Below the pieces are notes generated by a model, which saw nothing but the letters and a program-made list of their open reading frames with translations, was not told the origin of the DNA and searched no databases. Positions 45,953 through 57,697 of a stretch of DNA of 64,000 nucleotides are shown here, piece by piece (position 1 is the stretch's first letter; each line of letters opens with the position of its first letter). The position numbers and the translations under genes are program-made. The DNA is taken from positions 19,664,501 through 19,728,500 of the forward strand of contig CM065295.1 of the NCBI GenBank assembly GCA_032871835.1, written 5' to 3'. The DNA comes from Dipteronia dyeriana. Lineage: Eukaryota > Streptophyta > Magnoliopsida > Sapindales > Sapindaceae.

Positions 45953-46172
45953 GTGAATTATGTCAGCTACTTGCCCTAACTATGTCACCAACCTCTTCAC
46001 CGATGCCTTTAAGTTGGCGAAACTTTGGCCGGTGCTTGAATGAAATTATTCAAGCTCTGATCTGTCTGTTGTGAACTTTGAGCAAGGGTAGTCATAATGT
46101 CCTCCAAAGGACTCATCCTAGGCTGATATGACGTCACATCTCGATGTTGTTCCATTGCTGCCCACTTAACCT

Positions 46173-46475
46173 TTAGCCTTGGTAGTTCTGAGTATGGTTA
46201 TTCAAAATGTTGTTTGGGTCGGACCATGAGAAGTTGGAATAGTTGCGCCACCTTGAATTGTAAGAGTTAGAATATGGATCATTTCTTCCTCTTTGAAAAT
46301 TTAGGGCTCCGACATCTTCCGTCTCATAAAATACCATAACTCTACCTTGACGGTCCGCTTCAAACACCATGGCCCTTAAACGCCAAAAACAAAAGTACCA
46401 ATGAAGTAAAAAGAAACTAAAAAAAATGAAAACAAAACTAACTAACAAAATAAAATAAAATACAACGACACACAC
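46173..46475 (-). pseudogene. Gag C-terminal fragment, Athila/Tat-like
   Basis: The second half reads NSYNSRWRNYSNFSW, close to the NPGWRNHPNFSW signature at the end of gag in plant Athila-type elements. The hydrophobic first third (residues 1-30) comes from AT-rich leader sequence and is unlikely to be coding. Between this ORF and 45952 the gag frame is broken. Confidence 0.65.
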
Positions 46476-46520
46476 TACCTAAATCAAACTAATTAGGCTC
46501 AACTAATGAATATACGCCGA

Positions 46521-46538
46521 TCCCCGGCAGCGGAGCCA
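46521..46538 (-). promoter_or_regulatory. Primer-binding site of the nested Gypsy-like element
   Basis: On the minus strand TGGCTCCGCTGCCGGGGA lies four bases inside the 5' LTR (46543-47978). It is close to the TGGCGCCGTTGCCGGGGA site typical of plant Gypsy elements. Confidence 0.8.
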
Positions 46539-46542
46539 AAAT

Positions 46543-47978
46543 TGATTGCAGTATTTTTTATCTTTTAATCAATTTAAAGAAAAGTTTATTCATTAGGATC
46601 GGTGATTATAAAGTTGAACACTAATTAATCTAATTAACTCCTACTCTAGGTGCATGAAAACTAAATGGCATAATGCTTGTTTTGGGTTGGTAATTTTACT
46701 CACTAATATGGAAAATCAAATAAATAAGTTACTCAAGAGGTCACACGAAAATATATGAATATGAAGGAATGCTAGGGAATTAATGCAACCTAATTAAACT
46801 TTTCAATGTAATCTATAAGTCTCATTAAAGCACATAATTCCAATTGATAGGGTTTGTTTCATGAAGCACTTAATCTTTCCTATTACTCACACAAGGTCAT
46901 GTAATGAGTAATGGTTAGAATTAGTTTCTAATTAAAAACTCTAAACCAAATCACACATAGCATGATCATGCATATGGAAATTTTCTCAGTTATTAAGCTT
47001 GTAGTTAAGGACTAAATGGGATGGTCACCCACATCTAACCCTCAACATCATAAATTAACTAATCCTAACACAAACATTCATTGAGGTCTCATTTGAATAT
47101 AGGTAAAGGAATTAGAGCAAGTATTGCAATAAAATAGACTACCAATGTCATTAATTAATAAGCATAGACCATATGACTACAAAGAGCTTTTCAATCGGTT
47201 TACATTAATACCCTAACTCAGAATTAGTTACACATCAAAGAAAAGAAATAAAACAAAAAAGAGTGAAATAAGAAACCAAGGTTGGTCATTGAGGTTCCTT
47301 GACTTGTAAGCTTCCTCTTCTTGCCTTCCAAGTTCCAAGATGGATGGATGGGAAAGTTGTCCAAGAATGGTGATGGGGAGGTGAAAGTGTCCAAAATCTC
47401 GTATGTCTAATGATACCTTTCCAAAAACTCATTAGGGTATTTATATGGGTCCAAAATTAGGTCAAGAATCAATCTAGGGACTCGTGCAACGTACTGTCGC
47501 ATCGTTGATTGTCGCGGTTTTCCATGACAAAAATCCAACCGCGACACTTTACCTCCTGTTCTCCGCGTCTTCTCTTCAAGCGACACCTCTAGCGATAATG
47601 TCTAAGGAAGTTTCTGTTGCCCGGTCGCGGTTGTCCATGACGGAACTTTATCGCGACATGTCGCTTCTTTGGTAGTTTACTCGCGATCTCTAAGCGACAA
47701 TTCTAGTGACTTCTAAAATAAGTTGTTGTCGCTCATGGTGTCACAGTTGTCCATGACGACGTGCCCCCGACCGCGACAGCTCACCTTTTTTTTGCCCAAG
47801 TTTATGATTTCTAGCACTCTTGAGTCCCAACTTCACTCAAATCACCCAAATGATACCCCTAATTATGAAATCCTGCAAAAACACTCAATCGAGCCATTAA
47901 ACACTTGATTTTACTCGAGAATTAAGCAACAGGCAATGGAATGGGGACTCGAAAACTAGTGTTATCATGGTTTGATCA
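46543..47978 (-). mobile_element. 5' LTR of the nested Gypsy-like element
   Basis: Parallel to 40476-41899 with scattered substitutions and small indels. On the plus strand it ends TTTGATCA before the target duplication ACGAC. Confidence 0.9.
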
Positions 47979-47983
47979 ACGAC

Positions 47984-48555
47984 TAAGAGAGTGGAAGTGA
48001 CTTCTTTTATGAATCTTAGGATGAAACCTGGACAGGGTGTGAAAGATCACATGATGAAAGTCATAGCACATCTCAGCATTGCCAAACTGAATGGTGTTGA
48101 GATAGATGGTGAGACCAAAATTGACATGATTGTTAAGTCATTATCAGATTCCTTTGATCAATTCAAGTTAGACTTCACCTAGAATAATAAGGAATACACA
48201 TTGCTAGGCCTGATGCAAGATGTTCAAAGCGTCGAGGAAATCCTTATGAAAGGCAAAGGTCAAGAGATTCATACCATAGGTAAAGTTGCTATTGTTAAGA
48301 CCCGTAAGAAGGTCAAGAAACAACAGAAGAAAAAGCAACTAGGACCTACCAAAAAGGAGACAAAGAAAGTATCCAAAATCAAATGGAAGTGTTTCTTTTT
48401 TGGTGAAAAGGGACATTGGAAAAGAAATTACCCAAAGCCTCAGGAAAAGAAAGAAGAAAGTAATATTAATTATCTTGAAACATGTTTTTTCACGGATTCT
48501 ATGGATTCTTGGATCATAGACTCCAGAACCACTAATCATATTTGTTTTTTCTTAT
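47984..48555 (+). pseudogene. Copia gag C-terminal part and protease start
   Basis: The frame continues gag from 40475: KRVEVTSFMNLRMKPGQG, then a stop at 48181, then a lysine-rich stretch. A zinc knuckle CFFFGEKGHWKRNY follows, in which the second and third Cys are replaced (F, Y). The protease site reads WIIDSRTTNHIC where active elements have DSGA, so the catalytic loop is damaged. The frame ends at 48555. Confidence 0.85.
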
Positions 48556-49061
48556 AGAGGTTCAAGGAAAGGAGAAGGCTTAATGAGAACGAATTCAACT
48601 TGCGTTTAGGCAATGGAGCGTTGGTGTCTGCTAGTTCAGTTGGAGATATTAGAATTAGTTTAGATTCTTATAGGTATTTAGATTTAATATACGTTTAGTA
48701 TGAAACTAAAATTAAATAAAGAGGAATTTAATTTCAGTTTATTGTTTAAATAAATTTGGTTATTCGGTTACTTTTAATAAAGCTTTTATTGTTAGTAAGA
48801 ATGACAAAATTATCTGTAACGATACATTGGAAAATGGTTTATTCTATTTGTATAGAAATATCTCTCACTTGTTAGATACAGAATCAACGGAACCTAATCA
48901 TAAAAGAGTAAAATTATCAAAAGATGAAACCTACCTATGACATTTGCGCCTAGGTCATATTAACCTTAATAGGATTAAAAGATTGGTTAGTGACGGACGG
49001 ACCTCTAAGTAACTTAAAGGTTGATGATCTACCAACTTGTGAATCTTGTTTGGAAGGTTAA
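48556..49061 (+). pseudogene. Copia protease / pre-integrase region, decayed
   Basis: Fragments such as LRLGNGALVSASSVGDI and HLRLGHI-like CAPRSY/LNRIKRLV and CESCLEG (GAG-pre-integrase zinc region) occur in shifting frames with many stops. Confidence 0.7.
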
Positions 49062-49500
49062 ATGACCAAAAGGTCGTTTACGACCAAAGGCACAAGAGCC
49101 ATAGAATGTTTAGGATTGATACACACTGATATGTGTGGACCTATGAGCATTCAAGCTAGAGGTGGATATGAGAACTTCATCACTTTCACGGATGATCACT
49201 CAAGATTTGGCTATGTGTATCTCATGAGACATAAGTCGGATGCTTTTGACATGTTCAAAGCATTTAAAGTTGAAGTAGAAAATAAGCTTGAGAAACGCAT
49301 AAGAATCTTGAGGTCTGATCGTGGTGTAGAATATCTATCTGGTGAGTTTCAGCCATATCTTATTGATAATGGGATAATTTTTTAGTTTTCTGCACCAGGT
49401 ACACCTCAAGAAAATGGGGTGGCGGAAAGGAGAAATAGAACTCTTTTGGACATGGTTAGGTCTATGTTGAGTTATTAATTCTTTTTAGGGATATGCTTTA
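49062..49500 (+). pseudogene. Copia integrase core
   Basis: The catalytic triad residues are all visible: D in LIHTDMCGPM (about 49125), D in LRSDRGVEYL (about 49320) and E in PQENGVAERRNRTLL (about 49420). Stops lie at 49383 and about 49477. It belongs to the rve family of Copia integrases that insert element DNA. Confidence 0.88.
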
Positions 49501-49509
49501 CAAAATGCT

Positions 49510-49980
49510 ATGTACATTCTAAATGGTGTACCATCTAAGTCAGTTCCTAAAACAACGCATGAGTTATGGATTGGGCGAAAGCCTAGTTTACAACACTTAA
49601 AGATATTTGGATATCATGCGCATGTGTTAAAAGGAAAGACAGAAAAGATGGAGTCCCATTCAGAAACATGCATATTTGTAGGGTATCCAAAAGGAACAAA
49701 AGGATATTATTTCTATAGTCTTTCAGATCTTAAAGTATTTGTTTCGACAAATACTAAATTTCTGGAAGATGATTATATGAATAATTTTGTGCATGAAAGT
49801 AGAATTATCCTGAATGAACTTTCAGGAGATACAATTTCACAAGAGATTTCACAACCAAGCCTAATTGTAAGTTCCATACCAACACAAGATCAACAATCTA
49901 CCATACCTCGTCGTAGTGGGATGGTTAGTAGACAACCCGAGAGATACATCAATCTAGGAGAATCTTCGGGACGACGATGA
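49510..49980 (+). pseudogene. Copia integrase C-terminal part and linker
   Basis: The 156-residue frame includes LNGVPSKSVPKTTHELW, KIFGYHAHV and CIFVGYPKGTKGYYFY, the usual integrase C-terminal motifs in Copia. It ends in a frameshift at about 49965. Confidence 0.85.
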
Positions 49981-50620
49981 TCCCTATACGTACAAGGAAG
50001 CAATGGAAGATATTGATTGTCGCAATTGGCAAAAGGCAATGCAATCCGAAATTGAATTTATGTTTAAAAACAAAGTCTGGTCTCTTATAAAATTTCCTAA
50101 ATGGATAAAACTCATCGGGTGCAAGTGGGTATAAAAAAGGAAAAGATGAATGGATGGAAATGTGGAAACCTTTAAAGCTAGATTGATAGCTAAAGGTTAT
50201 ACACAAAAGGAAGGTATTGATTATGAAGAAACCTTCTCTCTTGTAGTCATGCTTAAATCCAATAGGATACTCTTATCCATTGCGACATCTCTAGACCTAG
50301 AGATTTGGAAAATGGACGTCAAGACAGCTTTCCTTAATGGAAGTCTTGATGAAAGCATCTATATGATGCAACTAGAGGATTCATTGAAAAAGGCCAAGAG
50401 GAAAAGGTATGCAAGTTGCAAAGATCTATATATGGATTGAAGCAATCATCTAGATCCTGGAACATAAGGTTCGTTCAAGCCGTGAAAAGTTTTGGATTTA
50501 TTCAAAACCTTGACGAACCCTGTGTATACAAAAGGATTAAAGGTGACAAGTTGGTTTTCCTAGTTCTTTACATTGATGATATAATATTTATCGGAAACGA
50601 TGTAGGTGTATTGACATCAG
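49966..50620 (+). pseudogene. Copia reverse transcriptase, N-terminal half
   Basis: Motifs in order: KARLIAKGYTQKEGIDY, WKMDVKTAFLNGSLDE (catalytic Asp), IYGLKQSSRSWN and the YIDDI box (about 50570). A stop lies at 50133 and a frameshift near 50395. The domain is split by the MULE at 50630; its second half starts at 52154. Confidence 0.9.
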
Positions 50621-50629
50621 TAAATAAAA

Positions 50630-52144
50630 GGGAAAGTATCATTTCACCCTCTGACGTTTACCCTATTGTTAAGATGAGGACAGAGTTCGACCATATTAGG
50701 CGTTTTTCCACCTAAAATCAAATAAATGTTAAAAACGCCCCTTATGTTACTTTTTCCATTCATTAAATGTATGATATACCCTTTTGACCGTTAAAATTGA
50801 ATCAAATGACTGTTTTACCCTTCAATTTACTCTATATAATTACTATTTTATCCTAATGATATTCATTAAATAAAAAATATATTAAAATTAAAAACTAAAA
50901 AATAACAAAAAATAACTATAACTATAATTAAACAAATTATTATTTTTTTCTATAAAAATTCTTCAATTCTTGTTTTTCTCCATGACCATATCATATGTGC
51001 TAGAATCATCATCAATCATCGTCATCTTCTCCAACAAAATTTAATTTCTTGATCTGGTGCCAGAAACCAGATCCATTTCCTTGATCTCCACCATCATCCA
51101 CCATTATCAGTATTATCAACATAAGAATTCAGCCACCACCGTGAACCACCCATCAAACCCAAACTCATACCCAAACCAAATCGTGAACCATCCATCAAAC
51201 CCAAACTCATACCCAAACCAAATCGTGAACTACCTATCACCACCCAAAAAATCCAGCCACCACCGTGAACCACCCATCACCACCCCTAAATCAATACCCA
51301 ACCGTGAACTACCCTTCACCACCCCCAAAATCCAACCACCACCACCACCACCACCACCACGGCACCACACAACAACTCGCCCAAAATCCATATTCGAAAC
51401 AAAATCGGCCTAAAACCAAATCAAAACCAAATCGACCCAAATTGAAATCAAATCGAAACCGATTCACCCCACATGCACAACACTCCCATGAACCCAACCC
51501 AGATCGGAAAAAATCCCACACATTGCCACCACCTTCATCTCCAACACCAACATCCACCCTAATCCCACCAGTTGACATCCTCCGCAATAACCTAGAGGAA
51601 ATTGATCTTCTAGATCAATCGATGATCTTCTTGCCTCTCAGATCGGGCGCCGATTTTGATCGATGATGATGATGTTCTATATGGGTGTTGGAGAGAGATC
51701 AGCGTGATTAGAGAGACAAATGAAATCGAGAGAAAGATGGATTTGGTGGAGATAATTTTGGTGGTGGTGATTCGATGATGATGAATTTGGGTGTTGGAGA
51801 TCGATGAAGAATTGAAGATGAATTTGGGTGTTGGTGGTGATTCTGTATGAATGATGATCACGATGAGAGATAGAGAAAGAGAGATGAGATGTTTTTTTTT
51901 TTACTTTTTATGTTTTGTTTTAATTTTTTAATTTTTGTGATTTTTTTTTAGGTTTCGGTGATACACGAATGAGATTACGAAATTTCCCTTTGACTTTAGT
52001 GGTCAACATGATTTTAGATGGAAAATGAGACATAAGGGGTATATTAAATATTTTTTTTATTTCAGGGGGATTAATGGCTAATATAGTCAAACCCTGTCCT
52101 CATCTTAATAATTGGGTAAGTATCAGAGAAAATGATACTTTCCC
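50630..52144. mobile_element. Non-autonomous Mutator-like element (MULE), copy 2, nested in Copia RT
   Basis: The termini GGGAAAGTATCATTT match copy 1 (11668). TAAATAAAA flanks both sides exactly (50621-50629 and 52145-52153). The TIRs share GATGAGGACA motifs with copy 1. The interior again has an AT-rich rim and a C-rich core with repeated GTGAACCACCCATCA and (CCA)n runs, so the family carries this core and it was not picked up by one copy alone. There is no transposase. Confidence 0.9.
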
Positions 52145-52153
52145 TAAATAAAA

Positions 52154-52660
52154 TGGTTAGCAAAACAATTTGATATTAAGGACTTAGGAGAAGCAAGTTA
52201 TATTCTTGGTATCCAAGTCATAAGGGATAGAAAGAATAGAATGAGTGCATTATCCCAAGCTTCATACATAGATAAAATCTTGTCTAGGTTTTCCATGCAA
52301 GATTGCAAGAAAGGTATGTTACCTTTCAGACATGGAATCAAACTTTCTAAGGAACAAGTTCCTAAGAATAAGCATGAAGAGCAATTCATGAGTAGGATTT
52401 CATATGCATCAGAAATTGGAAGTCTCATGTATGCAATGCTCTATACTAGACCAGATATTTGTTTTGTTGTGAGCATAGTTAGCAGGTTTCAATCGAAACC
52501 TAGTCCTGATCACTGGACGATTGTCAAGCATATTTTCAAGTATCTCAGGAGAACGAGGGATTATATGCTTGTATACTCTGGAAGAGATTTAAATCCTGTT
52601 GGGTATACAGATTCTGATTTTCAGTCAGATTTCGACTCCAGGAGATCAACAACATGACCT
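52154..52660 (+). pseudogene. Copia reverse transcriptase, C-terminal half
   Basis: WLAKQFDIKDLGEASYILG opens the segment, followed by RPDICFVVSIVSRFQSKP, KYLRRTRDYML and YTDSDFQSDFDSRRSTT. It continues the RT of 49966-50620 after removal of the MULE, though a one-base slip in the A run at the junction shifts frame. A stop lies at 52656. Confidence 0.9.
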
Positions 52661-52894
52661 GTATTTATTATTGGAGGAGGGGTAGTCATATTGAGGAGTA
52701 TCAAGCAATCTTGTATTGTTGATTCCACCATGGAAGCCGAGTATGTTGCCGCATGCGAGGCTGCTAAAGAGGCTATCTGGCTCTGCCAATTCTTGATTGA
52801 CTTGGAAGTGGTTCCTGATGCGAATAAGCATATCACTATCTATTATGACAAAAGTGGAGCAGTGGCTAATTCGAGAGAACCAAGAAGTCATAAG
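52661..52894 (+). pseudogene. Copia RNase H, first part
   Basis: Contains SCIVDSTMEAEYVAA (catalytic Glu of RNase H) and YYDKSGAVANSREPRSHKR, where active elements usually have CDNxGA. It is cut at AGAGG by the solo LTR; the rest is at 54528. Confidence 0.88.
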
Positions 52895-53237
52895 AGAGGT
52901 GTAAAGTCCTCATTTGTTGATTGGCTTCTTTCTTGAACAAACCACATTTTTAGGGTTTATGTAAGGGTAGCTTAGGCTCTCAAGACCTCAAGAGGAGAAG
53001 CACCAAAGGTAAAATTCTTGTGCTTACTTGTTTTGAAGAGATAGTTGCATACACTCACAAATTCATGTATAACTCTTATTCATATATGTTGTGTGTTTAT
53101 ACTTGTGTGCATTTTGGTTTAAATGACTCTTGTTGATATATTTGCATCTTGTAATTAAAGTTCTATGTCATGTTAGGCATTAGTATAGGATGCATCTTCA
53201 TCACTCTAGGTCTTGTTGAAAATGTGTGTTTAAGTGT

Positions 53238-53450
53238 TGAAAAAATGGGCAGTGCGTTGGTGGTGCGCTACTCGACTAGCGCAGCCTCACCAGCGTAACA
53301 TTCCAGTGGATCGCCGCTTGTCATGCTCCACTGCACCCGCGCAATGTTGAAAAAGTGTGTAGTGCACTGGTGGTGCGCTACTCGTCTAGCGCAGCCTCAC
53401 CAGCGTAACATTCCAGTGGATCGCCGCTTGTCATGCGCCACTGAGCTGGG
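53238..53450 (+). repeat. Tandem duplication of about 108 bp within the solo LTR
   Basis: Two nearly identical GC-rich units in tandem share AGCGCAGCCTCACCAGCG and TGGATCGCCGCTTGTCATGC. A third partial, diverged unit follows at about 53485-53530. Confidence 0.88.
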
Positions 53451-53580
53451 CCACTCCACCATCGGCTATTGAAAATTTAGTTTGTGTGTTGGTGGTACGC
53501 TACTCGACCAACGCACTTCACCGGTGCACATAGCGGAAGCTGGAACGTTTTTTTCAAAATGACCTCACTTTGGTTGAAAC

Positions 53581-53582
<2 letters not shown>

Positions 53583-53629
<47 letters not shown>
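53583..53629. repeat. (TA)n microsatellite
   Basis: About 23 TA units inside the solo LTR. Confidence 0.95.
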
Positions 53630-53630
<1 letters not shown>

Positions 53631-54527
53631 CTCTTTGTATTCAGGTCGTGTAAGAGTTCAGAACATCATATTTTTTCCTTAGAACACATTTCAAAAGGAA
53701 AACTCTTCCAAGAACTCATCTTTAAACACTTAAAGCATTCTCATGTGCATGAAAACTTCATCTTGCATCATCTAAGATCATTTGGAGTGCATCAATGGAT
53801 AGTTTTGCATCATCACATCTTGTTTGGTAAGTTCTTCACTATCTTCTTACAAGTTAAGTGTTTTACTTGCTAAGCCATCTCTTTAATCATTTGTATGCTC
53901 TTAGAACATATTCTAGATACAAATTAGAGATTGTTGTGATGACATGATTGAGTGTTGTATTGTGATAACTTCATAGGATTGTTTGATCTATGTTTAGCTA
54001 AGCTTTTTGAACATGTCATTTAGCTCTCTTGATATCTAGGATTGCATTAATTGTCATCTCATTAGCCTAGATAAGCATATAAAGTTCCCTAGCCTTGTTT
54101 GTTCTTTGAATATCATCATATATTCACATACGCTATTTTATCTCTTCATTGAGAAGTAAGACTTGTGTTGCTTCCGGGATTAGGTAGCTTAAATTGCAAG
54201 CAAGATGGACTAGGTTCACTTATACCGGGATTAGGTAGTGGTGGTGGATTTTAAACCGAGATTAGGTTGTAATTCCTTTGTCATTAGTGGATTCGAGGTT
54301 CGAGTGTAGCGCACTTAACAGCCCGTGGTTTTTTCCATTTGTAGGGTTTCCACGTATATCTCAAGTGTCTTTATTATTTCCGCACTTATTAGACTTGTGA
54401 TATTACTGTAACTAGTTAAGGGTATTTTCGTCAACTTGACCATTAACGAAAATTGGGTAAAAAAAATTAAAATCTATTCACCCCTCTAGATTAATATTAA
54501 ACACACCATAATATTTGTTTCAAGAGG

Positions 54528-54722
54528 AAAACACATTGAAAGAAAGTATCATCTTCTGATAGAAATTGTACATAGGGGTGACATGACGATTATCAAGATT
54601 GCGTCAGCAGATAATCTAGAGGATCCCTTTACAAAGACTCTTCCACAAAAGAATTTTGATGGGCATCTAGAGAACATGGGGATGAGAGATATAACACATT
54701 TGCTATAGAGCAAGTGAGAGAT
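54528..54722 (+). pseudogene. Copia RNase H end and polypurine tract
   Basis: HIERKYHLL-type sequence resumes RNase H after the solo LTR, followed by ADNLEDPFTKTLPQKNF, the usual Copia C-terminus, and a stop at 54706. GCAAGTGAGAGAT next to the 3' LTR is the polypurine tract. Confidence 0.85.
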
Positions 54723-56913
54723 TGTTGGGATTATGCTAGATAGCAAGAGTATAATAATGTATTTGACAATTTTTTCATATTAATAAAGTGATTTCTAGTT
54801 TAACAAATCTTATAGCATTAATAGTTTAATTATTATAATTGTCAAAAGTAAATAATCATAAGGTCAAAAGACTATGAGAAAAGAAGAATTGTTCATACAT
54901 CTAGATATGTATAAGGTAGACACAATTCTTTAGTTAGTCTTGAATAATATTCACAACTTAAGATAATGGTTGGGAGCCTTTATCTTGTCAAAGTTGTAGA
55001 TTCTTTTGCTAGCATATGAGTGAGATCAAATGTATTATGACGAGTCTAAAATCATCAAAGTGTGGTGTTTTTGGGAAAAAGAATCTAGTGCACTGGTTGC
55101 ATTAAATTGGATCACAGTGAAATACTTTATCTAGAACCATCAATGGATAAAAAAATTCACTTGAAGACAATCGGAGAGTCTATCTCAATCTTGAGATAAA
55201 TGATGGGCTTATGGTTGCAAGTGTTATCATTTGAGCTATCAATGAGTACGATTATATAGCATAGTTTATCCTCAATATTTTGGTGGTATTCATTTGTTAA
55301 TCGATAGAGAACTTCATTTATAGATATGGACATCGTGGCTCCATTTATTAAATGAGAGTAGAATATCATCATATGAATGTTTTGATGTATTGGATATTAT
55401 ATCTTAATATTAAGTTTTCAATAGTGTCTATTGAAACATGGCTTCTGGACAAGTCAAAACATCCAAGTTCAAAATGTTGTCATATGAGTAAATATGGTAA
55501 CTTGGAGAGCTATAGACGATCTATGAGCTCTTGGTGATCACTGATATTCTTCACGATGATACATTTTCTCCAATAAGGTTGTCTAGGGTATGAGTGAAAA
55601 ATATTAACTTATTCAATCTTTATTTAAGAGTTCAATTTTATTTCTTTAGTGGAATGAACTAAAATTAATATATCGGACTTAAGTGAATCATTTGTTGATT
55701 GTGATTAGGTTGTGTCTATTAGAGCTTAAATTTAGATAGCCCGTCAAGATCCTCAATTCACACGAACTTGCATGTATCACTGGATATATTATACCTGACC
55801 AATTTAGGGGTTTTTATAGAATTGTATTAAGGCTTATGGACTTGTTTCTTTTTGTAAGAATGAGTCTAGTTCACATGTGGACTTTTTATTAAGGTCCAAT
55901 GGATTTAATAAAATAAGAAAGATAATAAATTGACCCATGTATATGTGATGGGCGACAAGGCTAAAATATAAAAGCCTAAATATATTTTTTTTTAATTATT
56001 TAATTAAAAGTCAAAAAAAAAATTCCTAATAGGGGTAGGTCTCCTAATATTATACTATTGTTGGTAGTATAATTTTAAAGATTATATTTGATAAATAGAT
56101 AAATAAAAGGAATTATTTATCTAGTCAAACTAGGAAATCTTTAATATGGTCACAAATACTCTAATGAGTTGGATTAGGAGTCTTGGTGTAAAGTAGAATT
56201 CTTCTTTAAAAAATGATTCTTTTTCACCAAGTAAATACACCTAAGGAAAGGATTCTTGCCAACCAAGTAAATCCTTCTTGAGAAAGGATTTGTGATCCTA
56301 TATATATCACCTTTTGAATTTCAGTAAGCCCAAGTTTTTTTTTTGCCAAGTAAGGTTATTTTCTAAGAGAAAATACGGCCAAGCAAGAGAGAATTTTGAG
56401 GGAGAAAAAAATTTAGTTTTTTGCTCTAGACAAAATTCGGTCAACTTATAAATATAGGGTGTAGAATTCGGCCAAGGAGAAGAGAAAAAGGGAACGTTTT
56501 TGTTTTTTATAGTACACTAGTATCCTTTACATCAAAAGGGTTTCGTGTACAAAATCATATCGGGTTCACGCGAGTTTTAATCAAGTAGATTGATAATTCA
56601 CAAGTGACTGGACGTTCTTGGATTTTTTCTCTTGGAGGATTATTGTGGCTAACAAAGAAAAAGAGTTTGTTTGTTTCCATCCTCAGGTATACAATTTAAG
56701 GAAAGAGAGCTCATACTCCTAGGTGATTCACGTTCGTGATTGAATTGGAATATCTTACGGATTCAATTCGGTCACGAGAAAAAGGTATGATACTTTTATA
56801 TAAATCATTTAATCTAGGGTTAAGGTTCTTGTTATTATAGAGGGATTTTTTAAAAAAAATATTTCAAAGCCTAATCCTAATTTTTCAGCTTCCGTTGCGC
56901 GATTTTCCCTACA
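54723..56913 (+). mobile_element. Copia 3' LTR
   Basis: TGTTGGGATTATGCT to CCCTACA, about 2.19 kb, keeping the canonical TG...CA ends. It retains about 150 bases (around 55640-55795) missing from the 5' LTR. Confidence 0.92.
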
Positions 56914-56918
56914 ATTTA

Positions 56919-57510
56919 AACTTAAACGAAAACCTAACGTAATCAACGGAAGCAATTCCCGCGTGATTTGAATCCCTCCATCAGTGCAAATCACTTCCAG
57001 TAACACAACCAATCAATTGGTCTAAGTTACAGGGATTTGATTGACAGATGGGGAGAGGTTAAAAGGGAAAGTCAGGATCCATGCAAGTGATCAAAGATCG
57101 AAGATTAAAGATAAAAAAAATCGAAGATCGAAATCTTATGTCCCGAAAGGCATACTAGAGATTTCGGTCTGATCTTTCATTTCTGTACCTATAATTGAGT
57201 AATATTATTGCCATTGTTGAGGGTATTGTCCACTTATCGATACACACGAGTTCGCCATCACCAATCCTTGTAAACGTGAGAGTTTGAGTGAGTTTCATTA
57301 ACATCATTGTATAAGTCCTTCAATAAAACAGTATCCCATATTACACTTCTCCATATTTTTCCTATTTATAAAATATTTACACAACCATACTTTTGTGACC
57401 ACATTGTCACCTAGGTACGAGGTACCTACCCCGACTGCAACCTATTGGGTAGAGGTCTTGAGGGTGTTGATTGAAATTCCTCACCTTGAGCAAATTTTTG
57501 GTCAATAACA
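56919..57510 (-). mobile_element. G1 5' LTR, outer part
   Basis: It ends on the plus strand with CAAATTTTTGGTCAATAACA, matching the solo LTR end at 33413-33432 and, inverted, the G2 LTR start at 59776. It also shares GAGGTACCTACCCC and GAAATTCCTCACCT with those copies. Confidence 0.8.
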
Positions 57511-57522
57511 TATATATATATA

Positions 57523-57697
57523 TAAGTTCAAATCGGTGCACACTTTTATAAATTTATCAATGCGTTGGATGTGAACCATTAGATTTACATACCTTGACTC
57601 AAAGTATATGCACTTGTCAAAACTTCTCCATAATCAGTGGTACATATGCAACGTATTGATGTAAGTTATATCAGTGCGCACTGACCAAAACTAAACT
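57523..57697. mobile_element. TA-microsatellite-associated MITE, copy 5 (inverted)
   Basis: Reverse-orientation copy of the family at 28964 and 30441. It has GGATGTGAACCATTAGATTT and ends CAGTGCGCACTGACC, flanked by TATATATA on both sides. Confidence 0.75.

Larger units (their letters stand above)
40476..47978 (-). mobile_element. Non-autonomous Gypsy (Athila/Tat-like) element nested in Copia gag
   Basis: The LTRs 40476-41899 and 46543-47978 (both TGATTGCAGTA at the start) are very similar; four mismatches occur in the first 78 bases. ACGAC flanks the element on both sides (40471-40475 and 47979-47983). The primer-binding site lies beside the right LTR in reverse orientation (46521-46538), so the element is on the minus strand. 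A gag end and a chimeric ORF lie at 46475-44897. There is no protease, RT or integrase, so it depends on helper proteins. Total length is 7503 bp. Confidence 0.93.
52900..54522. mobile_element. Solo LTR (1623 bp) nested in Copia RNase H
   Basis: It begins TGTAAAGTCC and ends TTTGTTTCA, with AGAGG on both sides (52895-52899 and 54523-54527). It contains CTATTCACCCCTCTAG near the end, a string common in the LTR ends of SIRE-like Copia elements, and a (TA)n run in the middle. No internal domain is present. Orientation is probably plus, from the position of that string. Confidence 0.88.
36596..56913 (+). mobile_element. Ty1/Copia retrotransposon with three nested insertions
   Basis: The two LTRs of about 2.1-2.2 kb (36596-38683 and 54723-56913) are flanked by identical ATTTA (36591-36595 and 56914-56918). 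A primer-binding site TGGTATCAGAGC (38686-38697) complements initiator methionine tRNA. The internal order gag, protease, integrase, RT, RNase H is that of Copia. Three insertions account for about 10.6 kb: 40476-47978, 50630-52144 and 52900-54522. Without them the element would be about 9.6 kb. Stops and frameshifts in every domain show it is dead. Confidence 0.95.
30633..57510 (-). mobile_element. G1: Gypsy-like non-autonomous LTR element, outer shell of the nest
   Basis: On the minus strand the 5' LTR starts at 57510 (TGTTATTGACC), is split by the Copia element at 36591-56918, and ends at 36082. A gag-like region follows (35657-34137). The 3' LTR starts near 33.7 kb, is split by a solo LTR, and ends at 30633 (TGTTAAC on the plus strand). 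The LTRs share long strings such as GAGGTACCTACCCC and GGTACC-rich stretches. No protease, RT or integrase is present, so it is LARD-like. Both outer flanks are (TA)n, so the target duplication cannot be confirmed. Its relative G2 lies at 59776 onward on the other strand. Confidence 0.75.
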
